Below, piece after piece: positions 1 through 8,759 of a stretch of 64,000 nucleotides of DNA. The notes below the pieces were generated by a model. It did no database searches and was not told the origin of the DNA. It was given only the letters and a program-made list of their open reading frames with translations. Numbering within the stretch: the stretch's first letter is position 1; the number at the start of each line of letters is the position of its first letter. Location: the NCBI RefSeq assembly GCF_036885605.1, contig NZ_CP142523.1, positions 3,410,001 to 3,474,000 on the forward strand, in the 5' to 3' direction. Position numbers and translations under genes: made by a program. This DNA comes from Janthinobacterium sp. TB1-E2. GTDB taxonomy: Bacteria; Pseudomonadota; Gammaproteobacteria; Burkholderiales; Burkholderiaceae_D.

Positions 1-1169
1 TCGAAGTACAGCAGGCTGAGGAAGGCGCCGCCCACGGCAAAGCCGATCAGGCTGGCCTGGCTCATGGTGGCCAGGCCGTGCGCCCAGCGCAATTCTGGCT
101 TGCCCCGCGTGCGGCGGATGATGGCGGCGGCCGTGCGCCAGGTGGCGATGCCCAGCGCCAGGTAAATCAGCAAGCCGACAAAGCCGTGTTCGCCCAGTGC
201 CTGGAAATAGATGCTGTGCGCCGCATGCACGTCCATGGGGTTGGGCGCATAGCGGGCAAAGATGGCCGCGTCGGAGACGTCGAAGCCGCCGCCGGGAAAA
301 CGGTCGCGTGCCAAATTCCAGGCCATGCGCCAGGCATTCAGGCGGCCCATGGCGGAGACATCGTCCTGATAGGTGTTGATGGTGTCCATGCGTTCGGCCC
401 AGCGCTCGGGCATGAAGGCCAGCAGCAGCGGCGCGACGGCGCCGAGCAGCGCGCCCAGCACCATCTTGCGGTCGCTTTTCAGCCACATGAACAGGCCCAT
501 GGCGGCAATGGCCAGCAGCCCGCCGCGCGAATACGAGCCCAGCGCCGCCAGGGCCGACAACAGCATCGCCGCGGACAAGCCGTGGCGCACCCAGCGTTTA
601 TCCGTGTTTTGCTGCAGATAATACATGAGGGGGATGGTGATGATCAGGGCCAGGGCCAGCGCATTGTTATCCCCGATAAACGTTTCTTCCGGCCCCCATA
701 CCCGGTCCGTGCCGCCGCTGCGGATGGTGAAGATGCCGCCTTTCACGCCGTAATAGCCGATCGACCCCACCAGCACCCAGATCAGGCGCACGATGTCGCG
801 CCGTGTGCGTATCACCATCATGATGACAAAGCTCATCAGCATGATCTTCATCACCTTGTTCCACTGCACCCATGACGATTCCGGAATCAGGGCGAACGGG
901 GCCGTGACATTCATCCACATGACGAACAGCAGCAGCAGCACGCTGACGGGCGTGAGCGGCAGGTTTTTCGGCTCGCGCGTCATGACGAGGCTGATCAGGG
1001 TGGCGATGGCGATGATGAAGGCGAACGGCATGTGGGTGGCAAAGCCCCAGCCCTGCGTGTGCGGGTTCATCACGCTGACCCAGACCCACATCAGGCCGCC
1101 GGTGGCCGGTGTCTTCAGGATGAAGGGCAGCGAGCCCAGGATGATGATGGTAATCAGTATGTCGCGCAT
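1..1169 (-). CDS. putative O-glycosylation ligase, exosortase A-associated (3' end outside window)
   Basis: The reading frame begins at ATG 1167-1169, with AGGAG about a dozen bases upstream, and stays open to base 1, so the C-terminus is missing. The visible ~389 residues are strongly hydrophobic with repeated membrane segments. They read like the XrtA-associated O-antigen-ligase family (TIGR03097 type), with an N-terminal stretch LPFILKTPATGGLMWVWVS and later GVKGGIFTIRSGG and GPEETFIGDNNALAL. Members are inner-membrane enzymes thought to polymerise or transfer polysaccharide, or to glycosylate exported proteins, in exosortase systems. It is divergent from the glycosyltransferase operon starting at 1302, with a 132-base gap that must hold both promoters. 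Family assignment is by pattern; the exact reaction is not known. Confidence 0.85.
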   Translation of the reverse strand, partial: MRDILITIIILGSLPFILKTPATGGLMWVWVSVMNPHTQGWGFATHMPFAFIIAIATLISLVMTREPKNLPLTPVSVLLLLFVMWMNVTAPFALIPESSWVQWNKVMKIMLMSFVIMMVIRTRRDIVRLIWVLVGSIGYYGVKGGIFTIRSGGTDRVWGPEETFIGDNNALALALIITIPLMYYLQQNTDKRWVRHGLSAAMLLSALAALGSYSRGGLLAIAAMGLFMWLKSDRKMVLGALLGAVAPLLLAFMPERWAERMDTINTYQDDVSAMGRLNAWRMAWNLARDRFPGGGFDVSDAAIFARYAPNPMDVHAAHSIYFQALGEHGFVGLLIYLALGIATWRTAAAIIRRTRGKPELRWAHGLATMSQASLIGFAVGGAFLSLLYF

Positions 1170-1293
1170 GAAGGGAGACGCTCCTGGTTGTGCCCGGGTT
1201 GGCAAGGTATTGATGCCTGTCAACGGGCTGGCGGGCAGGCTCAGTACACTGGATCAACACTGCTTGAGTACATAGTTTTGTCATGGTAAGACC

Positions 1294-1300
1294 AAGGAGG
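1294..1300 (+). promoter_or_regulatory. strong Shine-Dalgarno that questions the next gene's ATG
   Basis: AAGGAGG lies only one base before ATG 1302. The in-frame TTG at 1308 (7 bases downstream) and TTG at 1311 are far better spaced. Translation of the fused glycosyltransferase may therefore begin at 1308, giving LLTVLMATYNG, which is a normal GT2 N-terminus. This is inference from spacing only. Confidence 0.5.
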
Positions 1301-1301
1301 C

Positions 1302-3392
1302 ATGTCCTTGTTGACCGTTCTCATGGCGACCTACAATGGCGCCGGCACCTTGCCCCAGGTATTGCGCGCCTACATGGAGTTGCGAGCCCCCGTGGGCGGC
1401 TGGCGCCTGATCATCGCCGACAATGGCAGCACGGACGCCACGGCCCAGGTGATCGCCGCCTTCCGCGGCCGCTTGCCCTTGCGTTCCGTCTACGTGGCGC
1501 GGCGCGGCCGCAGTCCCGCCCTGAACGGGGCTGTCGAACACGCCTTGCGTTCAAGCGGCGATGGCGGCGAGCTGTTCGTGTTTGGCGATGACGACGCCAT
1601 GCCCGCATCGGACTGGCTGTGCCGCTTGCAGGACAGCGCGCGCGCTCACCCCGGCTACGCCCTGTTCGGCGGCGCCATCGTGCCCGCCTGGCGCGAGCAA
1701 CCGGCGGAATGGCTGCTGCGCCTGACCCCCGTTGGCCTGACGTGGGGCATCACCAGCCCCGATTTGCGCGACGCGCCCATCTATCCGGGCCTGGTCTGGG
1801 GCGCCAACATGGCGATACGCCGCCGCATCTTCGAGGCGGGCGCCCGCTATGATGAAAGCATCGGCCCGCAAGGCGCCAACTACGCCATGGGCAGCGAAAC
1901 CCGGCTCAACCTGGAGATGCATGCGGCCGGCAATCCTTCCTGGTTTTGTCCGCAAGCGAAAGTGGCGCACATCATCCGCGCTCAACAAGTACAGCGCGCC
2001 TGGATACTGCGCCGCGCCATGCTGTTTGGCCGCGGCCAATGCCGTCTGGCCACATTCGCACCAAGCGTGGAGTTGCTCGGCGTACCGCGCTGGATGCTGG
2101 GCAGATACGTGCGCGACTCCCTCGGCGCCGTGCGGGCCTGGCTGCGGCGCGACCACGCCGACCTGTTCCTGCGCCAGTGGGAACGGGCCTGGCTGCGCGG
2201 CTTTTTCCATGAAGCGTGGCGCGGACGGCGCAAACGCTTGCCGCGCATCGTCATCAGCAGTTATTCGGGCGAGCTGGGCGGCATGGAGCTGCGCATGGCG
2301 CAAGAGGCGAAAGTACTGGGCGCGAGCGGCTATGACAGCGTGCTTGCCCTGCGGCGCTTTCCCGGTTTTACTGCCTGGGTGCAAGGTTTGCGCGCGCAGC
2401 ATCTGCAGGTGCGTGTGTATGAACCGCCCTTGTTTCTCGAACACTGGGCCTGGCGGCGCTGGAACTGGCTGCGCGCCAGGGTCACGGGAGCGTGGCGGCT
2501 GCGGCGGCTGAGGCCCGACCTCGTCCACGTGGCGTTTTGCTGGACCAGCTATGGCGCTTCCATCCTGTGGCTGGCGCGGCAATGCCGCTTGCCTGCCGTG
2601 ATCAGCGTGCACAATGCCTTTCCGCTGGAAGCGTTCAGCGACTGGCAGCGGCCGCGGCTGCAGGAAGCGTTCCGCACCGTCAAAGGCGTGTATGCCGTGT
2701 CGCCGTCGGCCATGCGGCATTTCCTCGAGCTGTACCGCGGCATGCTGAACCCGGAAACGCGGCTGGCCGTCATTCCCAATGGCGTCGATACGGATACTTT
2801 TATCGTCTCTCCCGAACGCAGGGTGCTGGCGCGGCGGCAACTTGGGGTGCCAGCGGACGCGCTCGTGCTCGGCTGCGTGGCCCGGCTGTCCGCGCAAAAG
2901 CGTCCGCAAGTGCTGCTGGCCCTGTTCGCCAGACTGGCCAAGCAATTTCCCAATCTATATTTAGTGCTGGTAGGCACGGGGCCGCTGGAAGCCATGCTGC
3001 GGCTGCAGGCACAGCAATCAGGCTTGCAGGAGCGCATCGTGTTTGCCGGCTTCCAGCAGCATGTCGAGTTGTTGATGCCGGCCTTCGACCTGCATGTGCT
3101 GCTCAGTAAAAACGAGGGTTTCGGCATCGCCACCATCGAGGCCATGGCCTGCGGCGTGCCGGCCGTGGGAACGGACGTGCCGGGCACCCACGATATCCTG
3201 CACGATAGTGAAGGCGGGCTGCTGCTGCCGATCGACGACGAGCACGCCGCCTGCGCGGCCGTGGCGCAGCTATTGCTGGATGCGCCCCGGCGCACCCGCA
3301 TGGGACGGCTGGCGCGCGAGGAAACCGTGCAGCGCTATTCAATGCCGCGCCTGGAACGCCAGCTGCGCGCGTTTTACGCCGGCCTCGTGTAG
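1302..3392 (+). CDS. fused GT2-GT4 glycosyltransferase
   Basis: Two glycosyltransferases in one 696-residue protein. Residues 1 to ~310 are a GT-A fold family 2 domain: TVLMATYNG at the start, DNGSTD at 40-45, and the acidic metal/nucleotide motif GDDDAM at 95-100. Residues ~315-696 are a GT-B fold family 4 domain: a Gly-rich start (SGELGGMEL), VIPNGVD, and the E-x7-E donor-binding motif in KNEGFGIATIEAMACG near 605-613. It probably adds two sugars to the lipid-linked repeat unit at the cytoplasmic face of the membrane. It heads a tight rightward operon (15 bases to the flippase). The start may be TTG 1308 rather than ATG 1302. Donor and acceptor cannot be read from sequence. Confidence 0.88.
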   Translation: MSLLTVLMATYNGAGTLPQVLRAYMELRAPVGGWRLIIADNGSTDATAQVIAAFRGRLPLRSVYVARRGRSPALNGAVEHALRSSGDGGELFVFGDDDAMPASDWLCRLQDSARAHPGYALFGGAIVPAWREQPAEWLLRLTPVGLTWGITSPDLRDAPIYPGLVWGANMAIRRRIFEAGARYDESIGPQGANYAMGSETRLNLEMHAAGNPSWFCPQAKVAHIIRAQQVQRAWILRRAMLFGRGQCRLATFAPSVELLGVPRWMLGRYVRDSLGAVRAWLRRDHADLFLRQWERAWLRGFFHEAWRGRRKRLPRIVISSYSGELGGMELRMAQEAKVLGASGYDSVLALRRFPGFTAWVQGLRAQHLQVRVYEPPLFLEHWAWRRWNWLRARVTGAWRLRRLRPDLVHVAFCWTSYGASILWLARQCRLPAVISVHNAFPLEAFSDWQRPRLQEAFRTVKGVYAVSPSAMRHFLELYRGMLNPETRLAVIPNGVDTDTFIVSPERRVLARRQLGVPADALVLGCVARLSAQKRPQVLLALFARLAKQFPNLYLVLVGTGPLEAMLRLQAQQSGLQERIVFAGFQQHVELLMPAFDLHVLLSKNEGFGIATIEAMACGVPAVGTDVPGTHDILHDSEGGLLLPIDDEHAACAAVAQLLLDAPRRTRMGRLAREETVQRYSMPRLERQLRAFYAGLV

Positions 3393-3407
3393 GCGCGGGC
3401 GGCCCGC

Positions 3408-4880
3408 ATGAGCGCCACCCGTCACTCGTTTTTCTTTTCGTTCGCCGAAAAATACACGGTACTGCTGCTGGGTATCGTCGCCACCATGGTGCTGTCGCGT
3501 TTGCTGACGCCGGCCGAAGTGGGCGTATATTCGCTGGGCGCCGTGCTGGTGGCGCTGGCGCAAGTGGTGCGCGACTTTGGCGTGGGGCAATACCTAATCC
3601 AGGAAAAGCAGCTCGATACGGTGAAATTGCGGGCCGCGCTGGCCACCAGCCTGCTCGTCGCCTGGCTGCTGGCAGGGTTGGTGCTGCTGGCCAGCGCGCC
3701 GCTCGCGCAGTTCTATGGCGAACCCCGGCTGACCCTCGTGCTGCGCTTGCTGGCGATCAATTTCCTGTTGATACCGTTCAGCGCATTAACGTTACCGATG
3801 CTGCGTCGGCAACTGCGCTTTCGCGCCATCTACGCCATCAATGCGGCCAATAGCGTCGTCAACTTGCTGGTGGCCGTGCTGCTGGCGCTGCAGGGCTACA
3901 GTTACATGAGCATGGTGTGGGCGGCGCTGGCCGGTTCCTGCGCGTCGCTGCTGGTGAGCCTGCTGGTGCGGCCTGCAGAGTTACCATGGTTGCCGGGACG
4001 GCGCGGCATGGGCGATATCGCCCGCTTTGGCGCGTATGCGACGGGGGGCGGCCTCGTCGACGAGGCGGGCGTGGCGGCGCCGGACCTGATCATCGGCAAG
4101 TTGATCGGCATTGAAAGCCTGGCCCTGTTCGGCAAGGCGCAAAGCGTACTGAATATCTTTAACCAGGCCATCACCAGCGCGATTTCTCCCGTCGTGTTTC
4201 CCCTGTTCGCGGCCCGCGCAAGGGGGGAAGGGGGGCAGGGCGGGGCGGAGCTCGTGTATTTGCGCACGATCAGCTATATGACGGCGCTGGCATGGCCGTT
4301 TTTTCTCTTTCTCGCCTGCATGGCTTTGCCCTTGGTCAAGGTGTTGTATGGCACGCAATGGCTAGGCTGTGTGCCCTTGATACGCATCATGTGCCTGTCC
4401 TCGGCCGTGTATAGCATGTTCAGCATGGCCCGCTACCTGTTCGTGGCGACGGGCCAGCTGCATGCGCAGGTGCGGCTCGATGCCTGCGCTGGCGTCATCA
4501 AAGTGGCGCTGCTGCTGGCCGCGGCGCCGTTCGGTCTGGTGGCCGTGGCCTGGGCCGTGGTGCTCAGCAATGTGCTGCGCAGCTGGCTGAACTACAACTG
4601 CCTGCGGCGCTTGAGCGCACTGGACTGGCGCATCCTGGCGCGAGCAGTGCGCAAGAGTTTGCTGCTCTGCGGTGTCAGCGCCGTTGCGCCCGTCGCTTCG
4701 CTGCTGTGGCTGCCAACGGACACCCCGGCGCTGCTGGCGCTCATGGGCACGGCGCTGGCCACCTTGCTGTGCTGGTTGGCCGGTCTGTTCCTGTTGAAGC
4801 ATGAACTCGCTGGCGAGTTTCTGTTGTTGCAACGCAAGCTCGCTGGCCGATGGCTGGCAGTCAAATGCACGAAAGGATGA
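3408..4880 (+). CDS. Wzx-type lipopolysaccharide/oligosaccharide flippase
   Basis: A 490-residue polytopic protein of the MOP/polysaccharide-synthesis family, the class that flips undecaprenyl-linked repeat units across the inner membrane. The N-terminus (FSFAEKYTVLLLGIVATMVLSRLLTPAEVGVYSLG) shows the hallmark LTPAEVG motif. About a dozen hydrophobic segments follow, with the amphipathic YATGGGLVDEAGVAAPDLI region mid-protein. It sits between two glycosyltransferases, and its TGA overlaps the upstream ATG candidate of the next gene, so the two are translationally coupled. A polysaccharide flippase in this place fits a Wzx/Wzy route; substrate specificity is unknown. Confidence 0.88.
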   Translation: MSATRHSFFFSFAEKYTVLLLGIVATMVLSRLLTPAEVGVYSLGAVLVALAQVVRDFGVGQYLIQEKQLDTVKLRAALATSLLVAWLLAGLVLLASAPLAQFYGEPRLTLVLRLLAINFLLIPFSALTLPMLRRQLRFRAIYAINAANSVVNLLVAVLLALQGYSYMSMVWAALAGSCASLLVSLLVRPAELPWLPGRRGMGDIARFGAYATGGGLVDEAGVAAPDLIIGKLIGIESLALFGKAQSVLNIFNQAITSAISPVVFPLFAARARGEGGQGGAELVYLRTISYMTALAWPFFLFLACMALPLVKVLYGTQWLGCVPLIRIMCLSSAVYSMFSMARYLFVATGQLHAQVRLDACAGVIKVALLLAAAPFGLVAVAWAVVLSNVLRSWLNYNCLRRLSALDWRILARAVRKSLLLCGVSAVAPVASLLWLPTDTPALLALMGTALATLLCWLAGLFLLKHELAGEFLLLQRKLAGRWLAVKCTKG

Positions 4881-4882
4881 CC

Positions 4883-5956
4883 ATGCGTGTCGGTATCTTG
4901 TCCTACCCGATGCTGTTCCAGCGCGACGGCGGCTTGCAGATCCAGGTACGCGAAACCATTGCCGCGCTGAACCGGCTGCCCCAGCAGCCGGCGCGTCCGC
5001 TGGAAGTGGAACTGGTCGACGCCAACCATCAGCGGCTGGCCGATTTCGACGTGCTGCACGTGTTTTCAGCGAGCAATGGCACTTACCGCATCATGGAAAT
5101 GGCCAGCGAGCAAGGCGTGCCCGTCGTGCTGTCGCCGCTGCTGTCGCCCAGCTGGGGCCGCGCCAGCGCCTGGCGCGCGCGGCTGGCGGACCGGCTGGCG
5201 GGCCGGCTGACGGAATGGATGGTGCAAACGAGCTATGCGCAAACCCGGCGCGCCCTGCAACTGGCCGACGTGGTGATCGCGCTGGGCGAGGCCGAGCGTG
5301 ACGCCATCGTGCAAGGTTTCGGCATGGGAGCCGACACCATCCGCGTCTTGCCCAACGGAATCAACCCGCATTTCTTCACGGCCAATGGCGACCTGTTCCT
5401 GCGCGAAACGGGTATCGCCGGGCCGTTCGTGCTGATGGTGGGCAGTATTTCACCGTATAAAAACCAGCTGGGACTGGCCCAGGCGCTGGCGGGCGCCGGC
5501 TTGCCCCTCGTGCTGATCGGCGCCGCGCCGCGCGAACAGCAAGCATATCTGCAATTGCTGCTGGACTTGCCGCACGTCAGCTGGCTGGGCGCGCTCGACC
5601 ATGCCGACCCGCTGCTGGCCAGCGCCTACCATGCGGCGGCCGTGGCGGCCTTGCCCAGCCAGGGCGAGGTGTTTCCCTTGAGCGTGCTCGAAGCGCTGGC
5701 GGCCGGCACGCCCGTCGTCATGACGGCGCAAAGCGCGCTGGACTTGCCCGACTCCATCTTTGCGCTGCGCAAGGTGCGCTGGGACGATGGCGCCGCGCAG
5801 CGCCAGGCCATCCTCGAACTGCTGGCGCTGCCGCCCGAACGCTCGCGCGTGCAAGCCCTCGTGGAACGCTTTACGTGGGAGCGGGTGGCGGCCCAGATTG
5901 CCGATTGCTACTACCAGGCGCAGTCGCTGCCTGCCAGGAGGCAACATGCTGTTTAA
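4883..5956 (+). CDS. GT4 family glycosyltransferase
   Basis: A 357-residue family 4 (GT-B) glycosyltransferase. It starts MRVGILSYP with a Gly-rich loop (RDGGLQIQV), has VLPNGINPHFF in the middle, the C-domain start LMVGSISPYKNQ, and PSQGEVFPLSVLEALAAGTPVV, which matches the E-x7-E donor-site motif. I chose ATG 4883 because AAAGG at 4872-4876 is spaced well for it. ATG 4877, which overlaps the flippase stop, would add two residues. Its 3' end overlaps the MBOAT gene start by 11 bases. It is likely one of the repeat-unit transferases; sugar specificity cannot be inferred. Confidence 0.87.
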   Translation: MRVGILSYPMLFQRDGGLQIQVRETIAALNRLPQQPARPLEVELVDANHQRLADFDVLHVFSASNGTYRIMEMASEQGVPVVLSPLLSPSWGRASAWRARLADRLAGRLTEWMVQTSYAQTRRALQLADVVIALGEAERDAIVQGFGMGADTIRVLPNGINPHFFTANGDLFLRETGIAGPFVLMVGSISPYKNQLGLAQALAGAGLPLVLIGAAPREQQAYLQLLLDLPHVSWLGALDHADPLLASAYHAAAVAALPSQGEVFPLSVLEALAAGTPVVMTAQSALDLPDSIFALRKVRWDDGAAQRQAILELLALPPERSRVQALVERFTWERVAAQIADCYYQAQSLPARRQHAV

Positions 5957-7520
5957 TTCCTTCGCCTTCCTGTTCGGCTATCTGCCCATCGTGCTGGCCG
6001 GCTATTTTCTGCTGGACCGCCTGGCGCCCGCCGCAGGCACATCCGCCAGCTGGCGCCGCCTGGCCCCCGCGACGTGGCTGGCGCTTGCCTCGCTGTTCTT
6101 CTATGCATGGTGGGACGTGCGCTACCTGCCGCTGCTGCTGGCGTCGATCTGCGTCAATTACGGCGCGGGGCGCCTGATCGGCGCACGGGCAGGAGCGGCC
6201 CGCAAGCGGGCGCTGGTCGTGGCGCTGGTGCTGAACCTGGGGCTGCTCGCCTACTACAAATATGCGAATTTCTTCATCGACAGCGTCAATGCCATCGCCG
6301 TGACCGCTGGTGCTGGCGCTGGCAGCCTGCCATGGCACGGCCTCGACATCATCCTGCCGATCGGCATCTCTTTCTTTACCTTCACGCAGATCGCCTTCCT
6401 CGTCGATTGCTACCGGGGCGAGGTGCGCGAATACCGTTTCATCCATTACGTGCTGTTCGTCAGCTATTTCCCCCATCTGATCGCCGGCCCCGTGCTGCAC
6501 CACCGCGACATGATGCCGCAGTTCGCCGACCCCGCCAATGCCCATCCGCGCGCCGCCAATTTCGCCATCGGCTTGTCGATTTTCACCATAGGCCTGGCAA
6601 AAAAGGTGCTGATCGCCGACAACCTGTCGCCGCTGGCCATCCCCATCTTCGCGGCAGGCGCCGAGCCGACCCTGATTGAAGCGTGGATCGGCGTGCTGGC
6701 CTACACGTTCCAGCTGTATTTCGACTTTTCCGGCTATTCCGACATGGCCATCGGCCTGTCGCGCCTGTTTGGCGTGAAATTGCCGCTGAACTTCAACTCG
6801 CCGTACAAGGCGGCCAATATCGCCGACTTCTGGCGCCGCTGGCACATGACCTTGTCGCGTTTCCTGCGCGACTATTTATATATCCCGCTGGGCGGCAGCC
6901 GGCGCGGCGAAGCCATGCGCTACCGCAACCTGATGCTGACCATGCTGCTGGGCGGCCTGTGGCATGGCGCCGGCTGGACGTTTGTCATCTGGGGCGGCTT
7001 GCACGGCCTGTACCTGGTGCTGCAGCAGGCGTGGCAACGGGTGTTTGGCGCGGCGCCGGGCTACTGCTGGCTGCGCTGGTGGCCCGGCGTCCTGACCTTT
7101 CTTGCCGTCATGCTGGCCTGGGTCTTCTTCCGCGCGCCCGACGTGGCCACGGCCTGGGACATCACGGGCGCGCTGGTGGGGGCGAACGGCGTAAGCCTGC
7201 CGCGCGGCCTGGCCAGCCAGGCGTCCAGCCTGGCGCAGTGGGGCCTGCATCCCGCGTTCGATGGCATCCGCTGGATCGAACTGGCAGGGCCAGGCTTGCC
7301 CGTGCTGCTGGCGGCGATGCTGCTGGCCTTCAAGGCGCCCAATACGCAAGAAATATTCTTTCTCTATGAGCCTGCGATTGAAAGAATCTTTCAGCCCGCA
7401 GGGCGCTGGTCCTTCAGCTGGCGGCCCACCTCGCGCTGGAGCGTGGGCTTGGCCGCGCTGTTCGTTGCCTGCATCTTCGGCATGAACCGGGTCACCGAAT
7501 TTCTTTACTTCCAGTTCTGA
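5946..7520 (+). CDS. MBOAT family O-acyltransferase (AlgI-like)
   Basis: A 524-residue membrane-bound O-acyltransferase. The start MLFNSFAFLFGYLPIVL is typical of the AlgI/DltB group. Conserved AlgI-like blocks are visible: LPIGISFFTFTQIAFLVD, YFPHLIAGPVLHH, FQLYFDFSGYSDMAIGLSR, NSPYKAANIADFWRRWHMT, and the catalytic-His block GGLWHGAGWTFVIWGGLHG near residue 339. Such proteins pass acyl groups (often acetyl) through the membrane to polysaccharides. The two SGNH-like proteins directly downstream would be its periplasmic partners, as AlgJ/AlgX are for AlgI. ATG 5946 follows CAGGAGGC and overlaps the preceding gene. Expected role: O-acetylation of this exopolysaccharide. Confidence 0.92.
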   Translation: MLFNSFAFLFGYLPIVLAGYFLLDRLAPAAGTSASWRRLAPATWLALASLFFYAWWDVRYLPLLLASICVNYGAGRLIGARAGAARKRALVVALVLNLGLLAYYKYANFFIDSVNAIAVTAGAGAGSLPWHGLDIILPIGISFFTFTQIAFLVDCYRGEVREYRFIHYVLFVSYFPHLIAGPVLHHRDMMPQFADPANAHPRAANFAIGLSIFTIGLAKKVLIADNLSPLAIPIFAAGAEPTLIEAWIGVLAYTFQLYFDFSGYSDMAIGLSRLFGVKLPLNFNSPYKAANIADFWRRWHMTLSRFLRDYLYIPLGGSRRGEAMRYRNLMLTMLLGGLWHGAGWTFVIWGGLHGLYLVLQQAWQRVFGAAPGYCWLRWWPGVLTFLAVMLAWVFFRAPDVATAWDITGALVGANGVSLPRGLASQASSLAQWGLHPAFDGIRWIELAGPGLPVLLAAMLLAFKAPNTQEIFFLYEPAIERIFQPAGRWSFSWRPTSRWSVGLAALFVACIFGMNRVTEFLYFQF

Positions 7521-7522
7521 CC

Positions 7523-8713
7523 ATGGACACCGCCGGCCGCCGCTATCTTGTCTGCTTTCTCGCTTGCGTCTTCCTGGTACTGGGCGGCATCTCGTTGCTG
7601 AACTACCAGGTCGACCCCTATTTGCTGCACCAGTGGGACAGTCCCCTGGTGCAGCGCCCGCGCCAGTTGAATGAAAAGCTGGGCGCCTGGGCCAAGACCT
7701 ATGCCGTGGCGCGCTACCGGCCGGCCATCATCTACATCGGCAATTCGCGCACGGAACTGGGCCTGCCGACGGGCGTGCGCGCCTTGTTCGACGGCAAGAG
7801 CATCTTCAACAGCGCCGTGTCCGGCGCCTCGATCGGCGACGCCATCCGCCTGGCCGAGCATGCGGCCAGGGTCAGCCGCGTCGAGACCATGGTGTGGGGC
7901 GTCGACGCGCCCACGTTTTCCCTGGACATGGGTGCGGCGCGGGTGGAAGACAGCCTGACGGGCGCCCGGCACGGCTTTTTCGCCCAGCGCGCCCTCGTCA
8001 ACCTGAAGCGCGGCCTGACCCTGGACATGACGGAGGACAGCGTGCGCATCCTCACCGGCAATGCGGGCGATGTCTGCCGCTCCAACCTGGCCCGGTATGG
8101 GCAGCGCGACGAGACCTGCACCCTGAAAGGCATACGGCATTGGCTGGGAACCAAGGACGCCATTCCCGTGCGGCTGCAGGAATTTGGCGATGGCCAGGGG
8201 CCGACGCCGCCCTCGATACCCGCGTTTGACGCCAGCATAGGCAGGCTGTGCAGTAGCGGCGTGCGTCTGCGCATGTACATCAACCCCACGCACGCGCTGA
8301 CCCTGTACGCGCTGCACTGGCGCGGCAAGTGGGAGGCCATGCAGGCCTGGCAGCGCGGCCTGGTGCAGATCACCGAGCGCCACCGCCAGCAGGGCTGCGA
8401 CGTGCGCCTGGTTGATTTTTCCGGCTTTAACAGCATCACGACGGAACCGACCCCGCTCGTCAGCGGCAAGCCCGACATGCATTATTACTGGGAAGTGTCG
8501 CATTACCGGGACAATGTGGGCCGCTTGATCCTGGCGCGCCTGTTTGGCGGCGACACGCCGCCGCCGGCCGATTTCGGCGTGGAGCTGACGCAGGCCAACG
8601 TCGACGCCCACCATGCGGCCACGCGCGCTGCGCGCGACCGCTATCGGGTGGAACATGCGCGCGAGGCGGCCTATACGGAGCGGGTGCTGGACGGGCCGCT
8701 GATCCGGCGTTGA
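7523..8713 (+). CDS. SGNH/AlgJ-like periplasmic protein, copy 1
   Basis: A 396-residue protein with an N-terminal signal anchor (hydrophobic residues ~8-27 after an Arg pair). The segment YIGNSRTELG at 71-80 resembles the block-I serine of SGNH/DltD/AlgJ-like esterases or acyltransferases (Ser75). Near the C-terminus, YYWEVSHYRDNVG could carry the block-V His. It starts two bases after the MBOAT gene and is almost certainly co-translated. I infer it helps place acyl groups on the polysaccharide in the periplasm. The next gene is a close paralogue along its whole length. The family is not named with certainty; active-site assignment is inference from the motifs and from the AlgI-AlgJ parallel. 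Confidence 0.75.
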   Translation: MDTAGRRYLVCFLACVFLVLGGISLLNYQVDPYLLHQWDSPLVQRPRQLNEKLGAWAKTYAVARYRPAIIYIGNSRTELGLPTGVRALFDGKSIFNSAVSGASIGDAIRLAEHAARVSRVETMVWGVDAPTFSLDMGAARVEDSLTGARHGFFAQRALVNLKRGLTLDMTEDSVRILTGNAGDVCRSNLARYGQRDETCTLKGIRHWLGTKDAIPVRLQEFGDGQGPTPPSIPAFDASIGRLCSSGVRLRMYINPTHALTLYALHWRGKWEAMQAWQRGLVQITERHRQQGCDVRLVDFSGFNSITTEPTPLVSGKPDMHYYWEVSHYRDNVGRLILARLFGGDTPPPADFGVELTQANVDAHHAATRAARDRYRVEHAREAAYTERVLDGPLIRR

Positions 8714-8735
8714 TGCAAAGCCCCACATATACGCC

Positions 8736-8759
8736 ATTTCTCCACTTCCAATGCCGACC
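8736..8759 (+). repeat. relic of MBOAT 3' end at the tandem duplication junction
   Basis: These 24 bases, just before the second SGNH-like gene, align without gaps to 7499-7522, the last codons of the MBOAT gene. With the start codons included, 24 of 29 positions match (atttct..acttcca....gaccatgga). The duplicated unit therefore began inside the end of the MBOAT gene, and the copied stop-codon region has since drifted (tga to cga). Confidence 0.7.

Noticed and set aside
667..1284. Leftward open frame of about 205 codons starting MTKLCTQ
   Set aside because: Pro/His/Arg-rich nonsense composition; the neighbouring frame on the same strand gives a clear membrane ligase (1-1169).
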